Made by a program: the position numbers and the translations under genes. From NCBI GenBank assembly GCA_030035585.1, contig CM057462.1:63522734-63586733 (forward strand): DNA of 64,000 nucleotides. Reading direction: 5' to 3'. A model generated the notes under the pieces. The model worked only from the letters and a program-made list of their open reading frames with translations. It ran no database searches and was not told the origin of the DNA. This DNA is from Dugong dugon. Taxonomy: Eukaryota; Chordata; Mammalia; Sirenia; Dugongidae. Below are positions 1 through 11,531 of this stretch, one piece after another; within the stretch, counting starts at the first letter, position 1, and each line of letters begins with the position of its first letter.

Positions 1-124
1 GAAATGGATAGTGGTGACGGTTGCACAATATGTAATTAATGTCACTGAATTGTAAACTTAAAAATGGTTAAATTGGCAATTTTTTTGTTATATGTATTTT
101 ACCACAATAAAACTTTTAAAAAGA
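1..124 (+). mobile_element. Old L1 (L1M-type) 3' end
   Basis: The sequence has the usual ending of old mammalian L1 elements: 'gtcactgaattgtaaactta', then 'atggttaaattggcaat', then 'accacaataaaac' and a short A-rich end. Only the 3' untranslated tail lies in the window; the rest would be to the left. Subfamily is not assigned. Confidence 0.7.
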
Positions 125-500
125 CATGGGCGTGATTGGGGGAGAAGGATGAGTACTGATGAGTCAGGGAGGGACTCAGCTGGAGGGAACAGTGGAGGTC
201 TACTGTCAGGGTCCAGAAAATCAGGGAGCAGCACCATGGCACCCAGGGAAAGAGGACGAGGAGTAAATAAGTAAGGCGCCTTGTGGTGAAATGAGTTCCT
301 TTATGTGGGTTTTTGCGTTGGTTCTTCGGAAAAACAGCTTAAGAGATTCTTCCCCTAAACCCAGAGGAGTTACCTTTGCCCTAATTTTCTACCTAGAGGT
401 TTGTTACTTTTGTCCAGTTTGATTGATGTTTCCTGGGTAAGCTGTAAACAACTTTGTTTTGATACTTTTTGTCTGGTCCCGGGCTGCAGCCTTCCCTGTG

Positions 501-604
501 ATTGGTATGCACCTTGCAGGGATTGGTCAATAGATTATGCAAATGAGGTGAGTTGTAGCCTACTATGCAAATGAAGTGTCTGTGGCCTAGCAAGAGGGGA
601 TTGG
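501..604 (+). promoter_or_regulatory. LTR U3 motif cluster: three ATTGG and two ATGCAAAT octamers
   Basis: ATTGG occurs at 501, 522 and 600, and the octamer ATGCAAAT at 537 and 565, so the octamers start 28 bases apart. A TATA-like box follows at about 660. CCAAT and octamer motifs bind NF-Y and POU factors respectively; activity of this copy is inferred, not shown. Confidence 0.5.
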
Positions 605-1052
605 TCAGTTCATGTCTCTGGTGAGAGTGCTATGCCTTGAAATTGACAAGGAGTTTGTGTATTTAAGCAGCCAGTCCCACAGAGGTTTTTGATACAGAAA
701 GAAGCAGGAAGAGAAGCAGTAGAACGAAGCAGAAGGAAGAAAGAAGAGAAAAGAGAGAAGAAGTGGAGAACGAGAAGAGGCAAGGAATTTCCTAAAAGAG
801 CTGTAACATGGGTCAAGGGCTGTAACACTGAAGACAGCAAGGGGCCTAGTGGCAGAGCCATCAGTAACAGACCTCAGGGACAAGAGGAGCCTGTCCCCAG
901 AGGGCCAAGAGAAAGCCTATTCTTAGGAGGCTGAGAGGAGGCTTGCGCAGCCGAAAGGAGCTGAGAGAGCTGTCCTGCACTGATGAAGGAAGACTTTGCC
1001 TGCGTGCTTCCTGATCCTGATCTTGAGTTGTAGGCTGTTGATGCTGATCCTT

Positions 1053-1058
1053 AATAAA
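1053..1058 (+). promoter_or_regulatory. LTR polyadenylation signal AATAAA
   Basis: AATAAA lies about 390 bases downstream of the TATA-like box inside the proposed LTR, which fits an R/U5 polyadenylation signal. Confidence 0.45.
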
Positions 1059-1151
1059 CCACTTACTTAACTATAACCAAGTTCTTTGTGACCATTGCAA
1101 TGGATTACTGAACCCAAAAGAGAAGTAGAGAATGCCTGTGGGAGGGAGAAC

Positions 1152-1166
1152 TGGTGTCAGAGTTGG
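1152..1166 (+). other. Primer-binding-site-like sequence (tRNA-Leu type)
   Basis: 'tggtgtcagagttgg' resembles the complement of the tRNA-Leu 3' end used as primer by ERVL/MaLR elements. It sits immediately after the proposed LTR, which supports both the call and the right boundary. Confidence 0.45.
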
Positions 1167-1289
1167 TAAAAAGGTTGGAGAGTGGAGGTATGCCTTGGGC
1201 TGATCTTGATTTGCATTATCCTCTCTAAAATTAGACAGGTTCCAATGCTGCTATTACTACTCCCACATTGTACAAGCAGTAAAGGCAGA

Positions 1290-1665
1290 GTCTTAGTTCA
1301 ACAAACCTTTCATCACTACTGTGTGCCAGGCATTGTGCAGGTCTCTACCGAGGAAAAATAATCAATCAGATGTAAATACAAAATACGGAAGAGAGACATC
1401 ATCAAAGGGGCACTCAATGCTGTGAGAGTTCAAAGAAGACAAGATAAGTTTGGTTTGAGGAACCTGGAAAAATTTCAGAGGTGGTTGGTTTACAATAATT
1501 GATGAAGGATGGATCAGAGTTCAACAGGTGGCTATGGGGGAAGCAAAAGGTGGTTCAGGAAAAGGAAGAAATATAAGTAAAAATACCAGTTCAAAATTTG
1601 TGCTCTACCCTTTAACAATTTAAGGTTTTTAAGCAGAGAGTGAAATGGTCAGATTTTGGTGTTAG
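1290..1665 (-). mobile_element. L2 LINE fragment
   Basis: The reverse complement of typical L2 3' text can be read: 'tgtgtgccaggcattgtgca' near 1320 and 'ttttaagcagagagtgaaat' near 1626. It is heavily decayed and gives no usable reading frame. Confidence 0.5.
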
Positions 1666-1679
1666 CAAAAATTCTAGCC

Positions 1680-2075
1680 AACTCAGTATGGCATCCAAGG
1701 CCTTGCCCAACCAAGTCCCTGCCTCATCGGTCCCTGCTTAGCTACTAGTCCAGCACAGAGTCTTCCCTATCCGTGGTCCCGAAGGCAGCAGACACACCAG
1801 CTCAGTGCTCTTGGGTACTTGGCACATGCTCATCTTGCTGCCTAAAATCTCCGTCCCTACCTTACTGTCAGTCACACGCCTACTGGCCTTTTATAGCTTG
1901 GTTTAGTGTCACCGGGTTGGTTTGTTGTGACTCTATGCTTCTGAAGCAGCATCAGCTAACCTTCATTACAGCACTCAAGACACCATGTTGTAATCATCTG
2001 TCACCGTCTGTCTTACCTACCAGACCCAGGGCTCAGAGTCTGTATCCCAGCTGTCATTCAATAAATGCTACTGAC
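1680..2075 (+). mobile_element. Probable L2 LINE 3' fragment
   Basis: 'ggcatccaaggccttgccca' near 1690 matches the plus-sense L2 C-terminal region, and 'ttcaataaatgctactga' near 2058 matches the L2 tail. The middle is too diverged to align by eye. Confidence 0.4.
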
Positions 2076-3231
2076 CACACTGCTGAGGAAGGACTGGAGA
2101 AGATGAAACCAGAACCAGGAAGACCCATTTAGGCAACTCTCTCAACAGTACTAACAAGAGATAGTAATACTTGAACTACCCCTCTGGCAGTGTCAAGGGG
2201 ATGGAGAAGGAAGACCAACTCCCACCAAGCCTAGAGAGACAGGCTTCATGATTGTACCTGTTGTACCCTAGACATCCCTTTCTGAAGGCCCAAGGACCCG
2301 GCCTGACCTGAACTTGTCTGGTTCTCGGCAGAAGGCACAAACCCTGCAGCCTTAGCCAGAGGCTCAGCTGGGGAAATGTTTAGGTTTGCATAGCCCTCTC
2401 CTAGGCCTCAGGGTAGCTCTCTGCTGATAGCCCAAGACCTCCCCTTAAGGTCTCTGCTTTTGGCCAAAGACGGGCCTTACTACGACCCCTCAGTGGGACA
2501 AGAGCAACCTCCAGCACCCAGGAATCAGCCCAGTCAGGCTCCCCATCTGTAGGTTCTATTTAAAGGGGAGGTCAAGGTAAGACCCAGTAAGTGATCAGAG
2601 AGCAAGCCTTTTCCTATTCAACAAGACTCAAGCTAGACCAGACACCAGAAGATAAATTGGGTTCTGAGTTGATGCCTCGTGCCTCCTCCCTCTCTCTGAC
2701 ACCTTTTATGCTGGCCCAGCCACATGCATCTTTTGGTGAATAAGAGCCTCTCACCAAGAAAAACAAGCCAGCTCTGTTGCATAAAGGATGTAGTGGGCCT
2801 CGGTGTAAAGGCTAGCTTTGCAGAGGCCAGTGCGGGAGCTGTATTGATACAGTAGTTGATGCCAGCCTCGCCAGCCTGGAGTAGGGGGACCCCATGCTTC
2901 TCCTCCCGCCCTCCACTCTTACTGTTCTCTCCCCTCTAGTGCTGACCACACATAATAGACTACAGGAACTACCCAAAGGAAGGAGGGATGGAGGTCATTG
3001 GGTGTCACATCATTTCAATCTGTATTCATCTTATATGAACATAGTCACTCTTTCCACTAGGGAAACCCAACTAGGGAAGGAAGTTATGGAATAAAATCAA
3101 CTGATTAGCACTGAAACTCCTCCATTGCATCCTGTATGCCATGTATCATATTCCCTCTATCTTTTCTCTATATCTCTCTTTCTCTCTGTCTCTCTACCAC
3201 TTCCTTCCTCCCTCCCTCCCTCCTCTGATCT
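2076..3231. other. No recognisable gene or repeat
   Basis: This is unique-looking sequence without a long open frame. A pyrimidine-rich run (ctctct/ctcc) spans about 3157-3225 next to the following SINE. I see no supportable promoter, exon or RNA. Confidence 0.5.
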
Positions 3232-3446
3232 AAAACCAAATAAAACTTGTTCCATCAAGTCAATTCTGATTCATGACGACCCCATGTGTTATAGACTAGA
3301 ACTGAGCTCCACGGGGTTTTCTTGGCTGTAATCTTTATGGAAGTAGATCACCAGGCCTTTCTTCCATGGCACCATTGGGTGGGTTTGAACCACCAACCTT
3401 TCAATTAACAGCGAAGCACAAACTGTTTGCATCACCCAAGGACTTC
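3232..3446 (-). mobile_element. AfroSINE, 'agtccctggg' class
   Basis: On the minus strand it begins with a tRNA-like head (complement of 'gatgcaaacagtttgtgctt') and ends with the RTE-like tail, seen on the plus strand as 'ccatcaagtcaattctgatt'. Strongly diverged, and no clear target duplication. Confidence 0.85.
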
Positions 3447-3794
3447 CCTGACCCAATCATTCTCATATTCTATTGCTATTAGCTTTAAATGGGGATTCTC
3501 CATTTTCCCTGTTTGCAAGGATATTTTAGTACCAGTTGAAGGCAGGACTTCAGGTAGGGAGTGAAAAAAAAAAAATGGAACGAGCCTTTCAATTCTGACA
3601 GTTCCATGGAGTTTGTCCTGTGTTCTGAATGTTTTAGAGCGGGAAAAGAAAGACGATTAGAAGACACAACAAGGGAAGGAGAGGAGCATGCACTCCCTCA
3701 AAAGCCAAAGTGGAAGCTCCCTTTTGCTGCATAGAGGTAAGTACAATACCATCCACGGACACAGGACACATCCCTTTAGCAGACGTGAACTGAG

Positions 3795-4015
3795 TACTTA
3801 TTATGTGCCACTCTCACACGTATACACCTTCCAGTTTATAAAGTGCTTTCACATTTCTTATGTCTTCTGGTTCTCACAACTACCTATCTATGAGGCAGAT
3901 AAGACTATTCTAATTTCACTCACAAGGACTCTGGAGCCCACAGATGTTCATAAGGAGGAGCTGGTCTAGAACCTAGGTCTTCTGACTCCTAATCTAGGGC
4001 TCTTTCTCCTGTACC
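3795..4015 (-). mobile_element. MIR SINE fragment
   Basis: The order is typical of reverse MIR: 'tacttattatgtgcca', then 'aagtgctttcacat', then 'ctcacaac', then 'tctagaacctaggtcttctg' and 'ctctttctcctgtacca'. Old and diverged. Confidence 0.65.
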
Positions 4016-4674
4016 AGCCACAGAGCATCACGTCATTCACCATGTAAAACAGTTCTCAAAGCCCAGCACATTCAGTCAGGCTCAGGACTTGTGAATAATG
4101 TTACTGCCCTTAGAGCAGGCTAGAAAGAATCTAGAGGACATTGACAATGACTTCGTGTTGAAGAAAAGTAGAGCATGGGACAGACTGAAATGATCCCTAC
4201 TCAGCATGGTCAGAAGGTTTCCAAGGGGCAGAATCCAAATTCACAGTCACTAAGGAGGCTGAGAAAAAAGGCACACTCAGCAAACCTTGGGTGTTCCTTT
4301 GGAAGCTTGCAGCGGTCAATTTAAAAACAACATAGAGATTTTTACCTTCTGCAGTAGGTGGTAAACATTTGCAATTCACTACTCTAAGTGGTCATACCAA
4401 AAATAAAGTCACAGAATCAGAAAATCCTAAAAAAGAAAGGAATTTAAGACATCAAATACTACCATTTCTTTCAATGCTAAAATTTGTCCAAATGATTTAG
4501 ATACAGTTGTGGGTAGTAACTTGTAAAACAATCTAGAATATTCTGAGAACATCCTTAACCTTTGAGGTCGACAACTGGTCGGATAGCTATGCCCTTTAAT
4601 ATAACATTCCTCAGTGTCCTAATCAATGGCATAATTCTGAACCTAATGATCCAAGAAGGCATCTCTGACATTCT
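4016..4674. other. No recognisable gene or repeat
   Basis: Low-GC, unique-looking sequence. The short reading frames here carry no family motif that I recognise. Confidence 0.45.
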
Positions 4675-5215
4675 AAACTCATTCATTCCACAAATACTTA
4701 TTGAACACCTATTATATGTCAGGCCCTGGGCTGGGAGCTGGAGATACAATGGTGAACTAAGCAGACATAGTTCCTGCCCTCATCCTGCAGATAGTGGAGC
4801 TATAGGCAATGCAGTTACAATACCAAGTGATAAGTGGGGAAATGATAGATGCCACGAGAGCATCAGGAGGGATATCTGACCAAGGTTAGGTAGTCCAGTA
4901 AGGCTTCTTGGACCTGAAGGATGAATAGGAGTCAACCAAGTATAGTAGTAAAAAGAATAGAGCTGGGGTGGCAGTGTTAGGGAAGCAGAGGGAAGAAAGC
5001 GGTTGAGTTCCAAGCAGAGGAAGCAGCTTGTGGAAAGGACTGGGGTCCAGGAGAACATGAAACACAGAAGAAACTGGCAGTACACCAGAACAGCTGCAAA
5101 GTCAACCGCAGTATGTGGAGAGAAGAGTTTTAAGAGAGATGACGTTGGAGAGGCAGGCATGGCCAGACCTTGAAAAGCCTTACGCACGATGCTCAAAAAC
5201 GTGAACTTTTTCACA
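4675..5215 (-). mobile_element. L2 LINE, 3' part including ORF2 C-terminus
   Basis: The plus strand shows reversed L2 text from 'ttattgaacacctattatat' (4698) to 'ccttgaaaagccttacgcac' near 5170. The minus frame 5214-4780 stays open for 144 codons and resembles the C-terminal part of the L2 ORF2 protein ('VRKAFQGLAMPAS', 'LLCFMFSWTPVLSTS'). That is an accident of slow decay; the element is an inactive 5'-truncated fossil. Confidence 0.75.
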
Positions 5216-5813
5216 AATGCAGAGCTCTAAGCAAACAAGAAAGCACCTTTCAGAGGGTACAGCTCTGACTGGAATCTGTCCTCAAACATCCTTGGAGTCC
5301 TACACAGAGAAAATGTGCAATGTGAATGAACTACCCAAGCTGAATGGCCTCAAACACAGAAATGTTAATATTCTTTTGGGGGTCAGTGCCCAGGGGACAG
5401 ACGTATGTCCCTGCACGGGGCTGCCTTTCTAAGAACAAAGTGGTGGTTGTCCTGGATTATGGGTGCTAAATCTGGTGATGGAGCAATGAGATCTGATAAT
5501 GAGTCAGGGAGTTCAAAGAGCCTGAGAGCCCTCCTCCAATCCTGCTTCATATCCAGGCCCTTATTTCTACTCCTAAATTGTATGGCAGAGTGATCTCCTA
5601 GTAAACAGTGAGCATCTCCATGCCTCTGAGTTGCTGGGAAGGACAACCTTCCTAGGAAGTAAACCAGGACCTGAGTACAGCACGCAACACCAACATGCTA
5701 GGATGTGATCTAAGGGCCTCCAACAGTGGTTCCCTGGTTACAGAGCCAGAGAATAAACTTAAAATGTGAGCTGTGAACCTCCCTGGGAAGCTATGGAAGA
5801 GGTGAGGCACAGC
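5216..5813. other. No recognisable gene or repeat
   Basis: Unique-looking sequence between L2 and an LTR. Overlapping short frames on both strands near 5405-5646 have no recognisable domain. Confidence 0.45.
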
Positions 5814-6258
5814 TGGTATCTTAGATTCCTAGGCTGCAGTAACAAATTGCCAAACGTGGTGGCTTACAACAACAGAAATTTATTCTCTCATCATTCTAGA
5901 GGCCAAAGTCTGAAATCAAGGTGTCAGTAGGGCTGAACTCCCTTAGAAGGCTGTAGGGGAGAATCCTTTATTGCCTCTTCCCATTTCTGGTGGCTCCAGG
6001 CATTCCTTGGCTTGCAGAAGTGTAACTCCATTCTGTGCCACCATCTTCATGCGGCATTCTCCTCTTCTCCCTGCCTGTCTCTTCTCTGTGTGTCCCTTAT
6101 AAGAACACTTGTCATTGGATTTATGGCCCATCAGGATATCCAGGATGATCTCATCTCGAGATCCTTAATCATTCTGCAAACACCCTTTTTCCAAATAAGG
6201 TCATATTCGCAGGTTCTGAGGGTTCGAATGTGGACTTGTCTTTGGGAGGTCACCAACC
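5814..6258 (-). mobile_element. MLT1-type MaLR solo LTR
   Basis: The sequence follows the well-known reverse MLT1 order: 'taggctgcagtaacaaattg', 'aacaacagaaatttattctc', 'ccttataagaacacttgtca', then 'ccaaataaggtcatattcgc'. The minus-strand polyadenylation signal lies in the complement of 'atttatt' near 5879. No internal region flanks it. Confidence 0.8.
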
Positions 6259-8001
6259 CATTAGCGTGGGCGTGGAAGATGGGTTCCGACTCCTTGAGGT
6301 TTCTGTTCACTAATGACTGTTTACCCCCAAATGGATACAAGGGTGTGTACACAAAGACAGGCAGGGAGAGCGTCACTCCTTCATTGCTCCCCTTCCAGGG
6401 CTTTCCTTCACCCAACCCAACAACACCCATCCTTCTTTCCCTCCTCTTGCAGCAAGGATCTCTTGATGGGACACTGAGATGTCCGTTTCTCCATTCTGCC
6501 TGAAACTGCATAAACTATCTGTCCCTGAACAAACATGCGTCATTGAAGAAGCCATAAGAAGGTTCCGGGATCTTTCTCACCCGGAAGGGCAGACAAGGGT
6601 CTCATTATTTGTAGGGGTGAGAAAGACACATTATAGAGGAAATATTAATTCAAGCAAAAGTTTCATTCTTTCTTTTTTAATGTACGAATTATGCAACATA
6701 ATTGTTTTACAATGATTAGTATTATTTCAGGGGCCTAACAAACACCATTTACAATGCAAATCTCCTCAAGGCTGCAGAAAGGTAACGGTAATCAGGAAGC
6801 CAGTGAGGGCTGCGGGGAAGGAGCACGGGCCGGCCGGGCGGCAAGGAGTGAGTAAGAAAGGGTCACACCACTCGCTCGCCTTTGCACACAGAGTCCAAGA
6901 AGTGCATGCGCACATGGTAGCCTTTCCATTTCCCCCTTCTGCAAAGGAGGCAGGAGAACCTTCCAGATCGACTGAGCTTGCCCTCTGATCTCCCTGCCAA
7001 CATCTCCACATCTACCCTCCCTTCCTGAAGCTTCCCTTTAAAGAGTCACATGCCGTCAGTCCTAACCAAGAGAAAGGCACATGCCTAGGTGGTGGGAAGA
7101 TGGGAAATTGGAAAATAACAACATGGGAAAATGTGTCAAAAGTACCCATCTGTTCTAATCCACCCCATCATTAATAACGTCTCCTCCCCCCATCAAGAAA
7201 GAAGAAGCACGAGGCCTCCCACTGTGCTGTATCCCCCATCTCCTGGTGCCATCTCAGCCGCTCCATCTAATGCTTTGATGCCTTTTGATTTCCTACAAGT
7301 GTCATTAGCACATGCTTTGCACCACACACCCAGTTTTAGTCATTCCGGAAGACTACAACACCAGTTAGAACCTCCCAAGCCTCATCACCAAAGTGTCCTT
7401 GTGAAATGGTGCTCTCCTAACTCAGCTTCCCCCCACACCAAGGGGCTCCTAAGGCAGAAAGCAGAAGGACCTAGTTCTGCTTATGTTCAAACACCACGGA
7501 ATACATCCTGGGGGAATATCCTCTGTCACTCAAGGCTGCAATTTCTCCTTCCAGCTTTGCTCCCGTTGCTTCCAATGTCCTGTGTTACACATGTATAAAT
7601 TCAATAAGTGTGAAATTTTCTAAAGAGAGAGGAAAAAAACCACAACATTGTAGTATGGCATATACATAGCTGACTAGTTAATTTGTTAGAGCAACAGTAT
7701 CCCTGCAATGTTGCAACTGGTTTCCTTAGTAACGTGTTAAAGTACATAGGAAATCATTTTGGGGCAATAAAATATTCCCATTTGAATTCTGAATAAACTT
7801 TCACATGACTTAAGAAAGTGATATTCTAAAAACAACAGATTAAGCAATCAATTAACTTGTTCAGTCATTCCACGGAACTTTTAAGTATGAAAATATTGTA
7901 CTTACTGAAGATATGCCCAGCCACCAGAATTGTGTCTAATTACGCCTGTCACTTACAATTTGAAGAATTGCTTGAAAATGTTTTCCAGTTTAATACCCAG
8001 C
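6259..8001. other. No recognisable gene; mixed unique sequence
   Basis: A GC-rich patch at about 6800-6860 ('cgggccggccgggcgg') is too short for a CpG island. The 155-codon frame 7131-7598 is low-complexity and proline/serine-rich without a domain, so I do not call it a gene. The 7600-7990 part is AT-rich. Confidence 0.4.
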
Positions 8002-8013
8002 AATGTATAGAAA

Positions 8014-8217
8014 AAGAGTCCCTGGGTGGTGCAAACTCTTACTAACTGTAAGGTTGTTGATTTGAATCTACCCAGAGGCACTTCAAAAGAAAGGCCCAAC
8101 AATCTACTTCCAAAAGATCACAGCAATTGAAAACCCTACAGGGAGCACAGTTCTACTCTGAAATGCACGGGGTCGTCATAAGTCAGAATTGACTAGATGG
8201 CAACTGGTTTTTGGTTT
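8014..8217 (+). mobile_element. AfroSINE, 'agtccctggg' class, with target duplication
   Basis: The head 'gagtccctgggtggtgcaaa' is followed by the body 'aagaaaggcccaacaatcta' and the RTE-like tail 'cataagtcagaattgactag'. Flanks 'aatgtatagaaa' (8002) and 'aatatatagaaa' (8218) are a 12-base target duplication with one mismatch. Confidence 0.92.
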
Positions 8218-8352
8218 AATATATAGAAACAGCTCACCTGGGCATTCTGAAATGAAGAGAGTTTACTCTTAAGAATTCAATAATCAAAAACAGGTTACTT
8301 TCCTGGTGCTGAAATTGAGCAGCCCAGAATTCCAAATCATAATTTTCTAGGG

Positions 8353-8545
8353 CAATGGTTTTCAAACCTTACAGAGTATCAGAATCCCCTGGAGGGCTTG
8401 TGAAGACAGACTGCTTGACCCCACCACCAGAGTTTCTTATTCCATAGATGGAGGATGGAGCCTCAGAATGTGCATTCCTAACAAGCTCTCAGGTGATCCT
8501 GATGCAGCTGGTTCAGGGACCACGTTTTACAAACCATGTTCCAGG
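8353..8545. mobile_element. MER5-type hAT (Charlie) non-autonomous element
   Basis: It starts 'caatggttttcaaac' and ends 'ttttacaaaccatgttcc', roughly inverted ends as in MER5. The core ('cagaatcccctggagggctt' and 'aggtgatcctgatgcagctg') also fits that family. Confidence 0.75.
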
Positions 8546-8801
8546 GGGGAACTCAGGTGGATCATTCTGGCCCCACGGATCTGACCAACCAAAAGTGATC
8601 TCTGTATCACCTGAATTCTAAGGCAATGTCAGAATTAGAGCTCCTTTCCTTATTCACTGTTTGTAAAAATGATAAGAAGATGGGTCCCTTCTCCTGGAAC
8701 ACAGGGAAATATAGATGGGCACAGAGGCTTCATACTTTATAAAGAAGACAGTCAGGAACCTGGGCCTTGCCTGGGATCAGGCCAACGTCACTTGCTGTGG
8801 C

Positions 8802-8978
8802 CAAACCGAACAAACAAAAAACCCAAACCCATTGCCATCCAGTCAATTCCAGCTCATAGCGACCCTATAGTAAAGAGTAGAATTGCCCCCATAGGGTTTC
8901 CAAGGAGCGGTTGGTTGATTTGAACTGATGGCCTTTTGGTTAGCAGCCAAGCTCTTAACCACTACATCACCAGGGCTC
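8802..8978 (-). mobile_element. AfroSINE, short-body class, young-looking
   Basis: Plus-strand text runs from 'aaacccattgccatccagtc' to 'ctacatcaccagggctcca', the reverse of head-to-tail order. The direct repeats 'cacttgctgtggc' at 8789-8801 and 8979-8991 are a perfect 13-base target duplication, so insertion is recent compared with most copies here. Confidence 0.95.
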
Positions 8979-9031
8979 CACTTGCTGTGGCACAGGGACC
9001 CTACTTTTAATCATCTCTGTCCCCAGTGCTT

Positions 9032-9238
9032 AGTCCCTGGGTGGTACAAAAGGTTCACGTGCTCGGCTGCTAACTGCAAGGCTGGAGGTTGGAGTCCACC
9101 CAGAGATGCCTTGGAAGAAAGCCCTGGGGAAGTACTTCTGAAAAATCAGCATTGAAAACCCTGTGGAACAGTTCTTTTCTGACATGCATGGGGTCTCCAT
9201 GAGTCGAAATCAACTCCACGGCAACTGGTTTGGTTTTA
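9032..9238 (+). mobile_element. AfroSINE, 'agtccctggg' class
   Basis: Head 'agtccctgggtggtacaaaa', body 'gaagaaagccctggggaagt', and tail 'ccatgagtcgaaatcaactc' followed by a T-rich end. It lies 50 bases from an oppositely oriented copy. Confidence 0.92.
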
Positions 9239-10929
9239 TTCTCCAGAGCTTGGTGGGCAGCCAGGCTCTGAGTGGGTGCTGGGTGAAGGTTGACTAGATG
9301 TGCTTCCCTTCTTGAATTAAGGCTACAGTCAGCAAGTACCTTGGTTGTGTTACGGGTTTTACTAAATATATTCACAAAGTCATTGGTGACAGGAAAATGC
9401 TTAAATCGCAGTCCTCGCCCTTTAACTCCTGATATGATAATCCAGGTCTCCAGGTAGACAGCCAGCTTATAAAGTGGAAAGTGCCCTGGTCTGGAGTGAG
9501 GACATCCTGCTTCTGGTCCTGACTTTGCCCCAACTTGCCATTCACCTTGGGCTCTCTTCCCTCTCCAAGTGTTGAAGGGCAGAAGGAAGTGGGGACCTTC
9601 CTGAAAGCTGGTTGAGGATTTAGACCAGGCTGTCATCTGGCAACAGGGGGGCTGGGGCACTGTGGCTATCGGTTCCAGGTAGTGCGACTCTGCCCTCTCC
9701 CTCTTACTGCGGCCTGCTGTATGCAGCCAGAGCTGCAGTGAGCTGCGTCAGGGCCCAGCCTTGGGGGTGGTTGAGTGGGCAGGCTAGAAGTTCTAATACC
9801 GGGATGGAGTTCAGATAGGGGGCATTCAGAGGTCTGTGGGAGGCCGAAGGAGGCCTTACCCTGCTCTGAAGGAGGAAGAGTGGAGGGTGAAGTGAGGGGG
9901 TCCTGCCAGGGCTGGGAGGTTGAGGGAGCTGAAAGTGTTCCTTCAGACCTACCTCAAGAGGGCAGGAAGCCTCAGGGAGCTAACACAGGCAGGCGACGCG
10001 CTTTGTGACTCCCAGTCCAGAGTCCCAGAAAATGAAGGTAGCTAATACAATGACATTTTTATTAGAATGTTCTAATTATAAAATAAAAATTGTGTCTGTT
10101 AAAAAAAAAGACCTGTGTTCTCTGAGAATCCTTTCCGGCTCTAGTGTTGCAGGAGTGAGCTAGCCTTGATCCTATACTTGTTCTTTGTTTTTTTCTTTTT
10201 TCTGTACCAAATCAATTTCAGTTCAACGGCAAGGAAATTCCCAAATTACTGTTTTGTATCTTGCAGAGGATTGCTTCCCACAGCTAATTTCTCAACTTCA
10301 GTTTCCTTCCTCCAGACGCTTGCTGTGTCCACATTCCAATTGCCTATTGGCACATACCCGATTCCAAATATTTGTGCAGTTTCTGAGAAAGCCTCATTCA
10401 GCTAAGTACCTGATCGCATCAACCTGCTCTCTGCTTCCAACACCTCAGAATATCCAAGCGAGGAAATATGCAAATATCAAAGTCACCCAGAGAGAATTCA
10501 TCAGAGGAGGCAGTCACTGGAGGCAGGGAGAGAGGCTCAGAGGAAAGATCTTATCACTGCCCTCTGGAGACAGGGAAATTGGGGTGGAGGAAGGGAGGAA
10601 GTGAGGGGTGTGAAGACTGGATATGCTCACGCCTTACAGCGCAGGAGGTTGCTCCTTCAGGGAAGGGCTGAGCAGATCAGCTAAGTTACAGATCTGGTGT
10701 GGAGACCCTTGCAGGAAGGCAGGGCTTGTCTTACAGGCAGGCAGAAAGGGGGGTATTATTAGAGGGCTTACCCCAAGTCTCTGTGCCAATAAATTCAGCA
10801 CGCTTATTTGCCGACAAACTCCTACCACTAGAATCACTCTTTAGAGGTGACATGGGAAGGCAGAGGGGGTCAGGATCTGGTGGAATGGACCCGGGAAATC
10901 AGGGGTGGAAAGGAGGAGTGTGCTCTCAC
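9239..10929. other. No recognisable gene or repeat
   Basis: The 196-codon minus frame 9660-9070 is partly AfroSINE read backwards, so it is not treated as a gene. The remainder is unique-looking, including a purine-rich stretch at about 9840-9960 and a short A-run near 10100. Confidence 0.45.
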
Positions 10930-11046
10930 AGTATAGGGAGAGCAATTGGGGTCACATAACTATGTATGTATAAATTTTTATTTGAGAAACTGACTTGAAA
11001 TATAAACTTTCACTTAAACTACAATAAATAAAAACTAAAAAAATAG
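10930..11046 (+). mobile_element. L1 3' end fragment
   Basis: 'tttgagaaactgacttgaaa', then 'aaactttcacttaaactaca' and 'ataaataaaaac' match, with divergence, the 3' end of the L1 family seen at 34.3 and 38.1 kb. Confidence 0.55.
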
Positions 11047-11098
11047 AATCACTGTTCAGTGTGCTTTATAACGTTGCAAAGTGATTGGCACGTACTAA

Positions 11099-11301
11099 AC
11101 CAAAACCAAAACCGTTACCGCTAAGTCGATTCCAACTCATAGCGACCCTATAGAACAGATTAGAACTGCCCTATGGGGTTTCCAAGGCTGTAATCTTTAC
11201 GGGAGCAGACTGCCACATCTTTCTTCCAGGAACAGCTGATGGGTTTGAATCCAACCTCTGGGTTAGCAGCAGACTGTTTAACCACTGCACCACCGGGGCT
11301 C
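11099..11301 (-). mobile_element. AfroSINE, long-body class
   Basis: Plus-strand text from 'ccgttaccgctaagtcgatt' through 'aggctgtaatctttacggga' to 'actgcaccaccggggctccc'. The middle block 'ctgtaatctttacgg' marks the longer body class. Confidence 0.93.
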
Positions 11302-11531
11302 CCTTGGGATATACTGCTCTGTAACAAAAGGTGGTATGCAAAATTATATCAGATGCATAGAAGAAGAGAAAAGAAAAGACAGGAAAAATGTGCCAACACT
11401 GGCTCACCTCTGGGTAGTGAGAGCATGAAAAAATTTTCCTCTACTTCATATTTTTCTTTACTTTCCAAGTTTTCCACAAGTAGTAAGTATTGCTGTACTG
11501 CTCTTATGGTTTAAAAAAAAAAAAAAAAAAA
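11302..11531 (+). mobile_element. L1M 3' end with poly(A)
   Basis: 'cagatgcatagaagaagaga', then 'cacctctgggtagtgagagc', then 'actttccaagttttccacaa' and a 19-base A run (11513-11531) follow the old L1M 3' UTR order. Confidence 0.65.

Larger units (their letters stand above)
282..1151 (+). mobile_element. ERVL-like solo LTR, possibly with start of internal region
   Basis: The layout is that of a retroviral long terminal repeat: an upstream part with three ATTGG (inverted CCAAT) motifs and two octamers, a TATA-like 'gtatttaag' at 659, and AATAAA at 1053. Directly after the proposed right end comes 'tggtgtcagagttgg' (1152), which resembles the tRNA-Leu primer binding site of the ERVL/MaLR group. 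The left edge (TG at 282) is a guess and no target duplication is evident. No gag or pol follows. The block is old and non-coding. Confidence 0.55.

Noticed and set aside
6012..6511. Overlapping frames of 163 and 126 codons on opposite strands
   Set aside because: The left part is MLT1 LTR sequence. The two strands are equally open, so there is no coding signal.
6800..6860. GC-rich patch as CpG-island promoter
   Set aside because: Only about 60 bases with few CpGs; no transcript evidence or exon nearby.
7131..7598. 155-codon open frame, proline/serine-rich
   Set aside because: No domain, no splice or promoter context, biased composition; frames of this size occur by chance in 64 kb.
9070..9660. 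196-codon minus-strand frame
   Set aside because: Its C-terminal part is an AfroSINE read backwards and the rest has no recognisable motif.
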